Shown in pieces: positions 9,901 through 19,413 of a stretch of DNA of 64,000 nucleotides. The DNA is from Auanema rhodensis (lineage: Eukaryota; Nematoda; Chromadorea; Rhabditida; Rhabditidae): positions 7,512,131-7,576,130 of the forward strand of contig OZ059894.1 in assembly GCA_964057225.1 (NCBI GenBank), written 5' to 3'. Positions within the stretch are counted from its first letter, which is position 1. Every line of letters starts with the position of its first letter. Both the position numbers and the translations under genes were made by a program. The notes under the pieces were generated by a model. That model was given only the letters and a program-made list of their open reading frames with translations. It did no database searches and was not told the DNA's origin.

Positions 9901-12755
9901 GCTTATTCAAAGGACCCGTCGAACATACTATTCCATTAAGAACGGACATGGATATGCCAAGACCAAGAATAACACGTATTCCACTTGGAAAACAAGAAGA
10001 AATAGAAAGACAAATCCTAGAAATGCTTGAACAAGACATTATTGAACCATCTACATCTTTGTTCAATAGCCCTGTAGTATTGGTCAAGAAGAAAGACGAT
10101 ACTTATAGGTTCGTGACAGATTTTCGAGCCTTAAATAACGTAACACGCAAGCAAACATATGTAATACCAAGCATTTCGGACATAGTTGACATGGCAGCGG
10201 GAGCTAAATTCTTCTCAAACTTCGACTTAGTATCAGGATTCTTTCAAATATCTTTACGGAAATCAGATCGACGATTAACAGCATTTACTACAACATCAGG
10301 AACGTATCAATACAAACGTATGCCTATGGGTCTCTGTGGAGCCCCACATACATTTCAAACAGCTGTAAGATACTTGCAAAGTAAATGTTCTTGCAAACTA
10401 TTTGTCTACCTGGACGATCTATTAGTCATATCAGATACAAGAGAACAACATCTCAAAGACATCGACGAATTATTGCACGCAGTAGAAAAATTAGGAATGA
10501 AAATAAAGCTCAAGAAATGCGCTTTTGCACAACCAGAAGTGAAATTCTTAGGACTAATAGTTGGACGACAAGGAATGAAGCCAGATCCTCAAAAGGTCGC
10601 GGCTATACAGGACTATCCTGCACCTAAGAACGCAACAGGAGTACGCGCTTTCTTAGGAATGGTTGGATTCTTTCGAAAATTTATAAAAGATTTTGCACGG
10701 ATCGCAAGTCCTTTATACGACTTAACAAAGGCAGAGACTGAATTTATATGGAATAAAGAACATCAAGAAGCTATAGATCTCCTAAAAAGAAGTCTTATAC
10801 AGGCACCCGTGTTAAGCCCACCAAAATCAGATCGCTTATTTATCATTGAAAGCGACGGGAGTAACATTGCCATAGGTGCCGTATTACTACAACCAGAAGA
10901 TCCAAGACAACCTCTAAAGAATCTACATCCAATCGCATTTGCAAGCAGAAAATTAGTAAAAGCAGAAAGGAATTATGCGCCTATAGAAATAGAAGCGCTA
11001 GGCCTAGTGTACGCGCTAAATCAGTTTCGAACATATATTCTTGGAACACATACAATATGCATTACGGACCATCGACCTCTTACTAGCTTACTAACGCGAA
11101 GAGACTTATTTGGACGACTCGCGAAATTTCAGCTAGTAATCCAAGAATACGATATCGAGATAAGATATAGAGAAGGCCAATTGAACAAAGTATGCGATGC
11201 TTTATCCCGATACATAGGAGAAGAAGCCAACGACGCAAGGCCTGAGACGAAGAAGAAGAAGAAAAAGGAAGAAATTCACATAAATGCCATAAATACACCA
11301 ACAATAAAGGAGCTTCAACTAAACACCCCTTGGATTAAAAGAACGATAGCGGAGATAGAATATAGAGCACAAAAGAATATGACAGCAAACGATAGATACT
11401 GCGTTATAAACGATTTGCTCTATACAAGACCAACAGACAAAAAGCCTCATCCTGCAATCGTTATACCACAAGACCATCCAATAACGGACGAAATTATCAA
11501 ATTATTTCACGAAGATCCCACCATAGCAGCACATCAAGGAATAAATAAGACAAAGGAAGCAATATTAAGAAGATTTTATTGGACAAACATGCAGAATGAC
11601 ATCACAATGTTTATCAAAAACTGCATAAAATGTGCGCAAAGAAAGAAGGATCCCCATTCTATGACAGTTCAACCAATCGGACAATTTGAAATACCAAGTA
11701 AACCATTCGAACGGGTTCACATGGATATTATGGGACCATTCCCTCCCACACGAAGAAATTGCACCCATGTAATTACCATACAAGACTCATTCACTAAGTG
11801 GGCGACAACAATAGCAGTTCCGTGTATTACAACAGAAATTACCATCGACAGATTTCTAAGGAATTTTGTATACATTTATGGACCTCCCCAGCGACTGATC
11901 ACCGACCGAGGATCCAATTTTGTATCAAAAAAGTTCGAAGAAATGTGTAAAATGGTTGGAATAATACATGAACCTACCCTTCCTCATCAAAAGAACTCTA
12001 ACGGTCAAGTCGAAAGACTACATAGAACGTTAGAGGAAGGGTTAACACACTATATGAAAGAAGACCTAAGCGAATGGGATACCATTTTACCCAAGATTAC
12101 TTTCGCGATCAACAATATTCAGCACGCTACAACCGGAATTGCACCATATGTAGCACTATTCGGAAAAGAAGGCAGAATGATACTCGATGCCGAATTACCA
12201 GACACCATACGGAGAATACAGGAAATTTCTGATGAACTACTAGCAAGAAAGCCACAAATGATGAAAAGAAACCAAATAATTCATGACCGAATAGCGCAGA
12301 ATCAAGAAAATGCAAAGAAAAAGAAGGACCAAACACAAAGAACGCGCGACAGAAATATACAACCAGGAGATATGGTCATGACCACTATAAAATCACATCA
12401 AATTGGTCAGAAACTACGAAAAAGCTACGATGGACCCTTCGAAGTCATCAATGTCGAAGGATCTAAGGTCCAAATAAGGAATGGAGCAGGAAAAATTCAA
12501 GACATTCATAAAGACAACCTCAAATTATTCTCTAATTCGGAACAAGACAGCGCTTACAATACCAGAGCGAGCAAATGGAAACAACAAGCCGAGGAAGAAG
12601 ACGACAGCGATATTGAGGTCATCGAAGTAATAAAAGGGAACAAGGGAAGCGACTCAGAAACAGAACCAGAATCAGAAATGGAGGATGGAAACGAACTATG
12701 GTTACCGACTAATACGAACCGACAGAGAATAAAAAAAGTAAAATATTATAATTGA
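3939..12755 (+). CDS. Gag-Env-Pol polyprotein of element B (2938 codons, one frame)
   Basis: Order by residue: Ser/Thr-rich region 1-350; Gag capsid-like domain about 358-530; Arg/Gly and Asn/Gln/Tyr-rich RNA-binding region 544-640 without a CCHC knuckle; signal-peptide-like segment 642-669 ending VEA; envelope ectodomain with furin-like sites RTKR (929-932) and RKQR (1319-1322) around a Thr-rich mucin-like stretch (1234-1317); C-E-x-Q-N...L-x-L-W (1386-1396) like gB-type fusogens; transmembrane segment about 1608-1630; PPGY late-domain motif 1650-1653; aspartic protease DSG (D1717) and ALIGLD (1787-1792); reverse transcriptase YLDD (2157-2160); RNase H D2306 and D2377; integrase H2524, H2532, C2562, C2565, catalytic D2596, D2656, E2692 (D-D-35-E) and GPF (2832-2834). 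The frame begins at GTG with no in-frame ATG upstream; the true start is uncertain. Envelope before protease is contrary to the usual retroviral order. No stop or frameshift is seen. Confidence 0.93.
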   Translation: MAKRFASAFSALHPSDSNSDATVASRTRSRTRLLSVQIEESNQPDEKPKPQLDKFYTPREGTYSPSDDTDEDPDFIIADGNAQTPTTNPKVRSFNTNKNRKIQKENPTTVSASPVNSDPNTLSAITDNTLSPSIELTQSPQAYSATTDLRNSSNQELTEANTSQSPLSAITDKLKKNISNKRKTSTPRKRTKVTTEAEAPSAEASEVSPLSLTTDKYKNKRSLTARLIKILNLSPGDKATTPNTVRPRFASHNSYLNKSDSAILSSQSTPITPPQASGRVIKVQKARSTTAVPVISSSIDSETGGSSETRRNTYPEASISEVITSPITHPKGISSEMTETPRLPGAGKSTIAQALSSPYCPIYDGSRNFRDFVAKFNTFSNALGLVMPERLTILPLLLKNERAEEAYTQLANEIKTAGPWITLIEELTSKLCPEYNQDPALITLQNSTQGDLSVDGFAQTLRNLSLNAFSQSDPHKDHILRSTFLRGLKNSIRPGVIRAKPKTFSEAIDNARWEESIANQVADPQALLVNAIERTFPQRRDPGRRGNGRGYQSFNNKNYQNYQNYQNSSNYQKPQNYQNSFARNRNFGNRGRNFSNQPNSNWYQRNNTLSRNQEINDNRQRLNNPFRGNNNNRGRGRGSRVNNLTLISPLTLAVALSVILSLITTVEAYQLCTKATGGALLIPPSLRKCSIPSTKHVLRTRIHLYTRNQTAHEWDAWRCSKEVHKICIRDLLFLRDYNSTVDRIEKIPAAECRLAVRDRKWSSEELKKLDSITYATNEPTFSPGRSLNNEQCEEKPRLVLERGVMTRMPDDTVISNLILNTEGCLSHHGECASNTSIIIWDKQPYENRCNYIDMSEYDAIIGDSIILIPTTQSALVIENKKVPKEISSCFQQPIFHTTTGNYILFPKFPNDINIHELIEREFKKLPPKRTKRAIAECKVEMNKEWIQQQEDFETIILNICPYPFLRPVMSNPGISQIIPLMRSRQIADPSYSVVDWISAHPEKFYFFLRNPVSDKSIQRFFKIYELRNPEEAILFFLAQKELAATTRGAIRYLTSLQLLEQIGDRLSAEEFDEKLLKKDGSYRERAEIIALELAFTPVVFENNLSVPSKQEVLKAFVNMPPTRPSLTTDSEEERRVLENTLDLYHNIIKLRVARPNRTIAAKDDERFRHLPVPATKLPDIHTLYHDIENNFGIPVGPHPRIQNPSKDTRELLIRTFLPLLEDTRKPPYLSRRLPITTTQMTPLSGPPETIYKEPTKSQTTYAPQPVTKTATLVQQTTRFDETTETTTTHATSTMLYALYTEKTPSTMTPISETTLRSLRKQRTSSPPIETKAIQAQSNYIASKVNNEMQTNQNTSRKIAQDHLQYATTIVQEELQRHFVESFESICEIQNRYLELWRSILQIEPTIAMRTILGRDDIAARFVGSEIVHVHICLPLKPKTVHYSHKINETCYLETPVTTEENKLYFAAPGSKDLLTHGKEINCDHVPTDVYSKDGEWMNVNGSVEVNPISLLDGAHHHQITPLKFTGAHLYTNLSSRIYSMTTAIAYGASLASIRQNHVLHTIHNDPQITSTFNLLKRGSDYISKAKEFTSTAWNSVIDSLIGSIEKTLIFIGSVVIIIALTIIVIVIAKLYFCKTMPLPIMHIQGMDHEPPGYEETLELVSRADQPMPESIMKQYYPALVTFIPLAMPFISSIRATETKLPLIYISVEDKLILALWDSGSSVSYVRLSTLKYLNMAQHIKKRRLVAMAANKSTFTLYGKIELIIEIAGYEIEHTFLVSSDNDCPAPALIGLDFMKTLDSENIDVSLKPSKKTLEIGNHALPLIEQEVIKQKSITVNIINLKRRILQPEEEAPIPIKTDRPLEQNEVVVLGDNGSALATSYPTAFRDTCGVYVIFRNNTDKTIEIEPNSVIGQANIGEIQSWQSIKNEPTTPYIPPEADWENKLPHFPRDFMKDLNLEKADLTKEDKQELTKIIEQHREAFLNEDRKIGLFKGPVEHTIPLRTDMDMPRPRITRIPLGKQEEIERQILEMLEQDIIEPSTSLFNSPVVLVKKKDDTYRFVTDFRALNNVTRKQTYVIPSISDIVDMAAGAKFFSNFDLVSGFFQISLRKSDRRLTAFTTTSGTYQYKRMPMGLCGAPHTFQTAVRYLQSKCSCKLFVYLDDLLVISDTREQHLKDIDELLHAVEKLGMKIKLKKCAFAQPEVKFLGLIVGRQGMKPDPQKVAAIQDYPAPKNATGVRAFLGMVGFFRKFIKDFARIASPLYDLTKAETEFIWNKEHQEAIDLLKRSLIQAPVLSPPKSDRLFIIESDGSNIAIGAVLLQPEDPRQPLKNLHPIAFASRKLVKAERNYAPIEIEALGLVYALNQFRTYILGTHTICITDHRPLTSLLTRRDLFGRLAKFQLVIQEYDIEIRYREGQLNKVCDALSRYIGEEANDARPETKKKKKKEEIHINAINTPTIKELQLNTPWIKRTIAEIEYRAQKNMTANDRYCVINDLLYTRPTDKKPHPAIVIPQDHPITDEIIKLFHEDPTIAAHQGINKTKEAILRRFYWTNMQNDITMFIKNCIKCAQRKKDPHSMTVQPIGQFEIPSKPFERVHMDIMGPFPPTRRNCTHVITIQDSFTKWATTIAVPCITTEITIDRFLRNFVYIYGPPQRLITDRGSNFVSKKFEEMCKMVGIIHEPTLPHQKNSNGQVERLHRTLEEGLTHYMKEDLSEWDTILPKITFAINNIQHATTGIAPYVALFGKEGRMILDAELPDTIRRIQEISDELLARKPQMMKRNQIIHDRIAQNQENAKKKKDQTQRTRDRNIQPGDMVMTTIKSHQIGQKLRKSYDGPFEVINVEGSKVQIRNGAGKIQDIHKDNLKLFSNSEQDSAYNTRASKWKQQAEEEDDSDIEVIEVIKGNKGSDSETEPESEMEDGNELWLPTNTNRQRIKKVKYYN
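4302..4585. promoter_or_regulatory. Cluster of paired extended GATA sites inside gag (element B)
   Basis: Three inverted pairs of the type TTATCAGN(4-6)ACTGATAA stand at 4302-4321, 4437-4456 and 4566-4585. ACTGATAA is the extended GATA site known for nematode intestinal GATA factors. Element E keeps three such pairs at matching places with the flanking Leu, Ser, Thr and Asp codons unchanged. An enhancer role is inferred. Confidence 0.45.
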
Positions 12756-13386
12756 TAACGATGAATTAGAAATTTCTTTGCAAGACATTAGAAATAGGCA
12801 TCAAAAGAAGAGATTTCAAAAAATAATAAACTTATGATGATATTAATTAATACTAAGACCAAAGCCGTAAAACTATGCTGATTACAGAGATTTGAAACTT
12901 GTGAAAAAAAAAATAATATAATAAATAAATAAATCAATAAAATGAAAAGCTCTACATGCCTCCCCATGATAGATGAGACGAACACTGACAGGCATATAGA
13001 CCACATGTCAACTGAGTGGTAGCCGCCATTAGTACTCGAGGATTCGCTCTGGGAGACAGGTAGAGACAGAGAAAAATAGAAATCAATACCTCTACCACAG
13101 CTAGTATACGAGTTAGCAGTTGCAAGTATTAGTACAATGACCAAACTATACAAAAGCGATATACAAAAAAAAAAAAAAAAAAAATCTCTACTTATGATGA
13201 CTATATGAAACAAACATATGAACTAAATATAAAAATTCTAATTCTTCGTTACCAAAAATTACGTATTTCATATTATTGTGTTAAAATTTTTTTTTCTCTC
13301 CAAACTGTAAAACACAACTACATACCAACTCAAAAACTTTTTGGTTAAAATTCGCGAGGACGCGAAAAATCTTTTGAAAAAGGGCA
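12756..13386 (+). other. 3' untranslated region and polypurine tract of element B
   Basis: No gene is seen. A block at about 12972-13060 is shared with D. A hairpin TTCGCG/CGCGAA lies at 13351-13366 and is also present in D. The purine run GAAAAAGGG at 13376-13384 stands two bases before the LTR and is the likely plus-strand primer. A run of 18 or more A lies near 13166-13184. Confidence 0.65.
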
Positions 13387-13751
13387 CGTTCCATGCGGAC
13401 GCCTAGTGTATGTAGTTAGTGGGTTAGAGTTAGACTGACTAGAGGACTGAGGAATAGCTCCGCCTTACCTCGGTTCTCTAACCAGGAGTTCGCCTCTTAG
13501 CAAGCCCATGGACGGTTTGTATCTAGTTTAGTTTATCTTGTACATTAGTCATTGTCTTGTAAATGTAGTCTACTCCATTCTTGTATTATTGTAGTGTAAT
13601 GTTGTTGTATCGTGTATAATAAATCTATCCTTTTCCTTATCTTATGATATCCTTATGCTCTGTTTTCATACGCTACACTTATGGAATACTATCCGCGTAG
13701 TTGAGCAGACTACAATGGTCTGTTCAGTATACGCAGGAGCATAATGGAACG
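13387..13751 (+). repeat. 3' LTR of element B
   Basis: Same length and apparently the same sequence as the 5' LTR; followed by the target duplication ATAT and array spacer. Confidence 0.92.
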
Positions 13752-13852
13752 ATATATTCTGGTAAAAAGGTCTAGGCTTATGGTTACGTTGTTTGGATGC
13801 ATCAGGAATAGACGGCGGATCTCTTGTGAGATCATATTCTAGGAGATAATGT

Positions 13853-13924
13853 GGCCGAATGGTCTAGGGGTATGATTCTCGCTTTGGGTGCGAGAGGTCC
13901 CGGGTTCAAATCCCGGTTCGGCCC
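13853..13924 (+). tRNA. tRNA-Pro(TGG)
   Basis: Consensus copy, first unit after element B; next start 253 bp on. Confidence 0.95.
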
Positions 13925-14105
13925 AAACTTTTGCTTTCTTTTGTTTCAGAAACAGTTTTGATAAAGCTTTCAGTTTCGGAACTTCTCTCAAATCCTTTCA
14001 TTGGATATATTCTGGTAAAAAGGACTAGGCTTATGGTTACGTTGTTTGGATGCATCAGGAATAGACGGCGGATCTCTTGCGAGATCATATTCTAGGAGAT
14101 AATGT

Positions 14106-14177
14106 GGCCGAATGGTCTAGGGGTATGATTCTCGCTTTGGGTGCGAGAGGTCCCGGGTTCAAATCCCGGTTCGGCCC
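14106..14177 (+). tRNA. tRNA-Pro(TGG)
   Basis: Consensus copy; next start 375 bp on. Confidence 0.95.
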
Positions 14178-14480
14178 AAACTTTTGCTTTCTTTTGTTTC
14201 TGAAACAGTTTTGATAAAGCTTTCAGTTTCGGAACTTCTCTCAAATCCTTTCTTTGGATAATTTCCGGTAAAGAGGTCTAGGCTTATGGTTACGTTGTTT
14301 GCATGCATCAGGAATAGACGGCGGATCTCTTGTGAGATGATATTCTAGGAGATAATGTCGATTGGACATTGTTTCTTGGATATATTGTGATAAAAAACTC
14401 CAAGCTTATGATTACCGTGTTTGGATGCATCAGGAATAGACGGCAGATCTCTTGTGAGATCATATTCTAGGAGATAATGT

Positions 14481-14552
14481 GGCCGAATGGTCTAGGGGTA
14501 TGATTCTCGCTTTGGGTGCGAGAGGTCCCGGGTTCAAATCCCGGTTCGGCCC
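14481..14552 (+). tRNA. tRNA-Pro(TGG)
   Basis: Consensus copy; next start 253 bp on. Confidence 0.95.
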
Positions 14553-14733
14553 AAACTTTTGCTTTCTTTTGTTTCACAAAAAGTTTTGATAAAGCTTTCA
14601 GTTTCGGAACTTCTCTCAAATCCTTTCATTGGATATATTCTGGTAAAAAGGTCTAGGCTTATGGTTACGTTGTTTGGATGCATAAGGGATAGACGGCAGA
14701 TCTCTTGTGAGATCATATTCCAGGAGATAATGT

Positions 14734-14805
14734 GGCCGAATGGTCTAGGGGTATGATTCTCGCTTTGGGTGCGAGAGGTCCCGGGTTCAAATCCCGGTTC
14801 GGCCC
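14734..14805 (+). tRNA. tRNA-Pro(TGG)
   Basis: Consensus copy; next start 253 bp on. Confidence 0.95.
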
Positions 14806-14986
14806 AAAATTTTGCTTTCTTTTGTTTCACAAAAAGTTTTGATAAAGCTTTCAGTTTCGGAACTTCTCTCAAATCCTTTCATTGGATATATTCTGGTAAA
14901 AAGGTCTAGGCTTATGGTTACGTTGTTTGGATGCATCAGGAATAGACGGCGGATCTCTTGTGAGATCATATTCTAGGAGATAATGT

Positions 14987-15058
14987 GGCCGAATGGTCTA
15001 GGGGTATGATTCTCGCTTTGGGTGCGAGAGGTCCCGGGTTCAAATCCCGGTTCGGCCC
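14987..15058 (+). tRNA. tRNA-Pro(TGG)
   Basis: Consensus copy; next start 253 bp on. Confidence 0.95.
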
Positions 15059-15239
15059 AAACTTTTGCTTTCTTTTGTTTCAGAAACAGTTTTGATAAAG
15101 CTTTCAGTTTCGGAACTTCTCTCAAATCCTTTCATTGGATATATTCTGGTAAAAAGGACTAGGCTTATGGTTACGTTGTTTGGATGCATCAGGAATAGAC
15201 GGCGGATCTCTTGCGAGATCATATTCTAGGAGATAATGT

Positions 15240-15311
15240 GGCCGAATGGTCTAGGGGTATGATTCTCGCTTTGGGTGCGAGAGGTCCCGGGTTCAAATCC
15301 CGGTTCGGCCC
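15240..15311 (+). tRNA. tRNA-Pro(TGG)
   Basis: Consensus copy; next start 375 bp on. Confidence 0.95.
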
Positions 15312-15614
15312 AAACTTTTGCTTTCTTTTGTTTCTGAAACAGTTTTGATAAAGCTTTCAGTTTCGGAACTTCTCTCAAATCCTTTCTTTGGATAATTTCC
15401 GGTAAAGAGGTCTAGGCTTATGGTTACGTTGTTTGCATGCATCAGGAATAGACGGCGGATCTCTTGTGAGATGATATTCTAGGAGATAATGTCGATTGGA
15501 CATTGTTTCTTGGATATATTGTGATAAAAAGGTCCAAGCTTATGATTACGTTGTTCGGATGCATCAGGAATAGACGGCGGATCTCTTGTGAGATCATATT
15601 CTAGGAGATAATGT

Positions 15615-15686
15615 GGCCGAATGGTCTAGGGGTATGATTCTCGCTTTGGGTGCGAGAGGTCCCGGGTTCAAATCCCGGTTCGGCCC
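15615..15686 (+). tRNA. tRNA-Pro(TGG)
   Basis: Consensus copy; next start 375 bp on. Confidence 0.95.
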
Positions 15687-15989
15687 AAACTTTTGCTTTC
15701 TTTTGTTTCTGAAACAGTTTTGATAAAGCTTTCAGTTTCGGAACTTCTCTCAAATCCTTTCTTTGGATAATTTCCGGTAAAGAGGTCTAGGCTTATGGTT
15801 ACGTTGTTTGCATGCATCAGGAATAGACGGCAGATCTCTTGTGAGATCATATTCTAGGAGATAATGTCGAATGGACATTGTTTCTTGGATATATTGTGAT
15901 AAAAAGGTCCAAGCTTATGATTACGTTGTTTGGATGCATAAGGGATAGACGGCAGATCTCTTGTGAGATCATATTCCAGGAGATAATGT

Positions 15990-16061
15990 GGCCGAATGGT
16001 CTAGGGGTATGATTCTCGCTTTGGGTGCGAGAGGTCCCGGGTTCAAATCCCGGTTCGGCTC
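15990..16061 (+). tRNA. tRNA-Pro(TGG), acceptor-stem variant
   Basis: The acceptor 3' strand ends GGCT instead of GGCC, making the first pair a G-U wobble. Next start 253 bp on. Confidence 0.9.
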
Positions 16062-16242
16062 AAAATTTTGCTTTCTTTTGTTTCACAAAAAGTTTTGATA
16101 AAGCTTTCAGTTTCGGAACTTCTCTCAAATCCTTTCATTGGATATATTCTGGTAAAAAGGTCTAGGCTTATGGTTACGTTGTTTGGATGCATCAGGAATA
16201 GACGGCGGATCTCTTGTGAGATCATATTCTAGGAGATAATGT

Positions 16243-16314
16243 GGCCGAATGGTCTAGGGGTATGATTCTCGCTTTGGGTGCGAGAGGTCCCGGGTTCAAA
16301 TCCCGGTTCGGCCC
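16243..16314 (+). tRNA. tRNA-Pro(TGG)
   Basis: Consensus copy; next start 253 bp on. Confidence 0.95.
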
Positions 16315-16495
16315 AAAATTTTGCTTTCTTTTGTTTCACAAAAAGTTTTGATAAAGCTTTCAGTTTCGGAACTTCTCTCAAATCCTTTCATTGGATATAT
16401 TCTGGTAAAAAGGTCTAGGCTTATGGTTACGTTGTTTGGATGCATCAGGAATAGACGGCGGATCTCTTGTGAGATCATATTCTAGGAGATAATGT

Positions 16496-16567
16496 GGCCG
16501 AATGGTCTAGGGGTATGATTCTCGCTTTGGGTGCGAGAGGTCCCGGGTTCAAATCCCGGTTCGGCCC
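16496..16567 (+). tRNA. tRNA-Pro(TGG)
   Basis: Consensus copy opening the second 2643-bp-offset block; next start 253 bp on. Confidence 0.95.
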
Positions 16568-16748
16568 AAACTTTTGCTTTCTTTTGTTTCAGAAACAGTT
16601 TTGATAAAGCTTTCAGTTTCGGAACTTCTCTCAAATCCTTTCATTGGATATATTCTGGTAAAAAGGACTAGGCTTATGGTTACGTTGTTTGGATGCATCA
16701 GGAATAGACGGCGGATCTCTTGCGAGATCATATTCTAGGAGATAATGT

Positions 16749-16820
16749 GGCCGAATGGTCTAGGGGTATGATTCTCGCTTTGGGTGCGAGAGGTCCCGGG
16801 TTCAAATCCCGGTTCGGCCC
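16749..16820 (+). tRNA. tRNA-Pro(TGG)
   Basis: Consensus copy; next start 375 bp on. Confidence 0.95.
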
Positions 16821-17123
16821 AAACTTTTGCTTTCTTTTGTTTCTGAAACAGTTTTGATAAAGCTTTCAGTTTCGGAACTTCTCTCAAATCCTTTCTTTGG
16901 ATAATTTCCGGTAAAGAGGTCTAGGCTTATGGTTACGTTGTTTGCATGCATCAGGAATAGACGGCGGATCTCTTGTGAGATGATATTCTAGGAGATAATG
17001 TCGATTGGACATTGTTTCTTGGATATATTGTGATAAAAAACTCCAAGCTTATGATTACCGTGTTTGGATGCATCAGGAATAGACGGCAGATCTCTTGTGA
17101 GATCATATTCTAGGAGATAATGT

Positions 17124-17195
17124 GGCCGAATGGTCTAGGGGTATGATTCTCGCTTTGGGTGCGAGAGGTCCCGGGTTCAAATCCCGGTTCGGCCC
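17124..17195 (+). tRNA. tRNA-Pro(TGG)
   Basis: Consensus copy; next start 253 bp on. Confidence 0.95.
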
Positions 17196-17376
17196 AAACT
17201 TTTGCTTTCTTTTGTTTCACAAAAAGTTTTGATAAAGCTTTCAGTTTCGGAACTTCTCTCAAATCCTTTCATTGGATATATTCTGGTAAAAAGGTCTAGG
17301 CTTATGGTTACGTTGTTTGGATGCATAAGGGATAGACGGCAGATCTCTTGTGAGATCATATTCCAGGAGATAATGT

Positions 17377-17448
17377 GGCCGAATGGTCTAGGGGTATGAT
17401 TCTCGCTTTGGGTGCGAGAGGTCCCGGGTTCAAATCCCGGTTCGGCCC
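17377..17448 (+). tRNA. tRNA-Pro(TGG)
   Basis: Consensus copy; next start 253 bp on. Confidence 0.95.
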
Positions 17449-17629
17449 AAAATTTTGCTTTCTTTTGTTTCACAAAAAGTTTTGATAAAGCTTTCAGTTT
17501 CGGAACTTCTCTCAAATCCTTTCATTGGATATATTCTGGTAAAAAGGTCTAGGCTTATGGTTACGTTGTTTGGATGCATCAGGAATAGACGGCGGATCTC
17601 TTGTGAGATCATATTCTAGGAGATAATGT

Positions 17630-17701
17630 GGCCGAATGGTCTAGGGGTATGATTCTCGCTTTGGGTGCGAGAGGTCCCGGGTTCAAATCCCGGTTCGGCC
17701 C
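17630..17701 (+). tRNA. tRNA-Pro(TGG)
   Basis: Consensus copy; next start 253 bp on. Confidence 0.95.
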
Positions 17702-17882
17702 AAACTTTTGCTTTCTTTTGTTTCAGAAACAGTTTTGATAAAGCTTTCAGTTTCGGAACTTCTCTCAAATCCTTTCATTGGATATATTCTGGTAAAAAGG
17801 ACTAGGCTTATGGTTACGTTGTTTGGATGCATCAGGAATAGACGGCGGATCTCTTGCGAGATCATATTCTAGGAGATAATGT

Positions 17883-17954
17883 GGCCGAATGGTCTAGGGG
17901 TATGATTCTCGCTTTGGGTGCGAGAGGTCCCGGGTTCAAATCCCGGTTCGGCCC
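17883..17954 (+). tRNA. tRNA-Pro(TGG)
   Basis: Consensus copy; next start 375 bp on. Confidence 0.95.
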
Positions 17955-18257
17955 AAACTTTTGCTTTCTTTTGTTTCTGAAACAGTTTTGATAAAGCTTT
18001 CAGTTTCGGAACTTCTCTCAAATCCTTTCTTTGGATAATTTCCGGTAAAGAGGTCTAGGCTTATGGTTACGTTGTTTGCATGCATCAGGAATAGACGGCG
18101 GATCTCTTGTGAGATGATATTCTAGGAGATAATGTCGATTGGACATTGTTTCTTGGATATATTGTGATAAAAAACTCCAAGCTTATGATTACCGTGTTTG
18201 GATGCATCAGGAATAGACGGCAGATCTCTTGTGAGATCATATTCTAGGAGATAATGT

Positions 18258-18329
18258 GGCCGAATGGTCTAGGGGTATGATTCTCGCTTTGGGTGCGAGA
18301 GGTCCCGGGTTCAAATCCCGGTTCGGCCC
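18258..18329 (+). tRNA. tRNA-Pro(TGG)
   Basis: Consensus copy; next start 456 bp on, the only spacing off the 253 + k x 122 rule (41 bp short of 497). Confidence 0.95.
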
Positions 18330-18713
18330 AAACTTTTGCTTTCTTTTGTTTCAGAAACAGTTTTGATAAAGCTTTCAGTTTCGGAACTTCTCTCAAATCC
18401 TTTCTTTGGATAATTTCCGGTAAAAAGGTCTAGGCTTATGGTTACGTTGTTTGGATGCATCAGGAATAGACGGCGGATCTCTTGTGAGATGATATTCTAG
18501 GAGATAATGTCGATTGGACATTGTTTCTTGGATATATTGTGATACAAAACTCCAAGTTTATGATTACCGTGTTTGGATGCATCAGGAATAGACGGCAGAC
18601 ATTGTTTCTTGGATATATTGTGATAAAAAGGTCCAAGCTTATGATTACGTTGTTCGGATGCATAAGGGATAGACGGCGGATCTCTTGTGAGATCATATTC
18701 CAGGAGATAATGT

Positions 18714-18785
18714 GGCCGAATGGTCTAGGGGTATGATTCTCGCTTTGGGTGCGAGAGGTCCCGGGTTCAAATCCCGGTTCGGCCC
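18714..18785 (+). tRNA. tRNA-Pro(TGG)
   Basis: Consensus copy; next start 253 bp on. Confidence 0.95.
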
Positions 18786-18966
18786 AAACTTTTGCTTTCT
18801 TTTGTTTCAGAAACAGTTTTGATAAAGCTTTCAGTTTCGGAACTTCTCTCAAATCCTTTCATTGGATATATTCTGGTAAAAAGGACTAGGCTTATGGTTA
18901 CGTTGTTTGGATGCATCAGGAATAGACGGCGGATCTCTTGCGAGATCATATTCTAGGAGATAATGT

Positions 18967-19038
18967 GGCCGAATGGTCTAGGGGTATGATTCTCGCTTTG
19001 GGTGCGAGAGGTCCCGGGTTCAAATCCCGGTTCGGCCC
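18967..19038 (+). tRNA. tRNA-Pro(TGG)
   Basis: Consensus copy; next start 375 bp on. Confidence 0.95.
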
Positions 19039-19341
19039 AAACTTTTGCTTTCTTTTGTTTCTGAAACAGTTTTGATAAAGCTTTCAGTTTCGGAACTTCT
19101 CTCAAATCCTTTCTTTGGATAATTTCCGGTAAAGAGGTCTAGGCTTATGGTTACGTTGTTTGCATGCATCAGGAATAGACGGCGGATCTCTTGTGAGATG
19201 ATATTCTAGGAGATAATGTCGATTGGACATTGTTTCTTGGATATATTGTGATAAAAAGGTCCAAGCTTATGATTACGTTGTTCGGATGCATCAGGAATAG
19301 ACGGCGGATCTCTTGTGAGATCATATTCTAGGAGATAATGT

Positions 19342-19413
19342 GGCCGAATGGTCTAGGGGTATGATTCTCGCTTTGGGTGCGAGAGGTCCCGGGTTCAAAT
19401 CCCGGTTCGGCCC
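19342..19413 (+). tRNA. tRNA-Pro(TGG)
   Basis: Consensus copy; next start 375 bp on. Confidence 0.95.

Larger units (their letters stand above)
2235..13751 (+). mobile_element. Element B: complete Ty3/gypsy-type LTR retrotransposon with an internal envelope
   Basis: An 11.5-kb element is flanked by a 4-bp target duplication ATAT (2231-2234 and 13752-13755). Removing the element and one ATAT restores the uninterrupted spacer and the 253-bp tRNA spacing. The two 365-bp LTRs look identical base for base, so the insertion is recent. Order: LTR, tRNA-Gln primer site, 1.3-kb leader, one gag-env-pol frame, 3' untranslated region, purine tract, LTR. All parts needed for autonomous movement can be seen. 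Confidence 0.95.
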
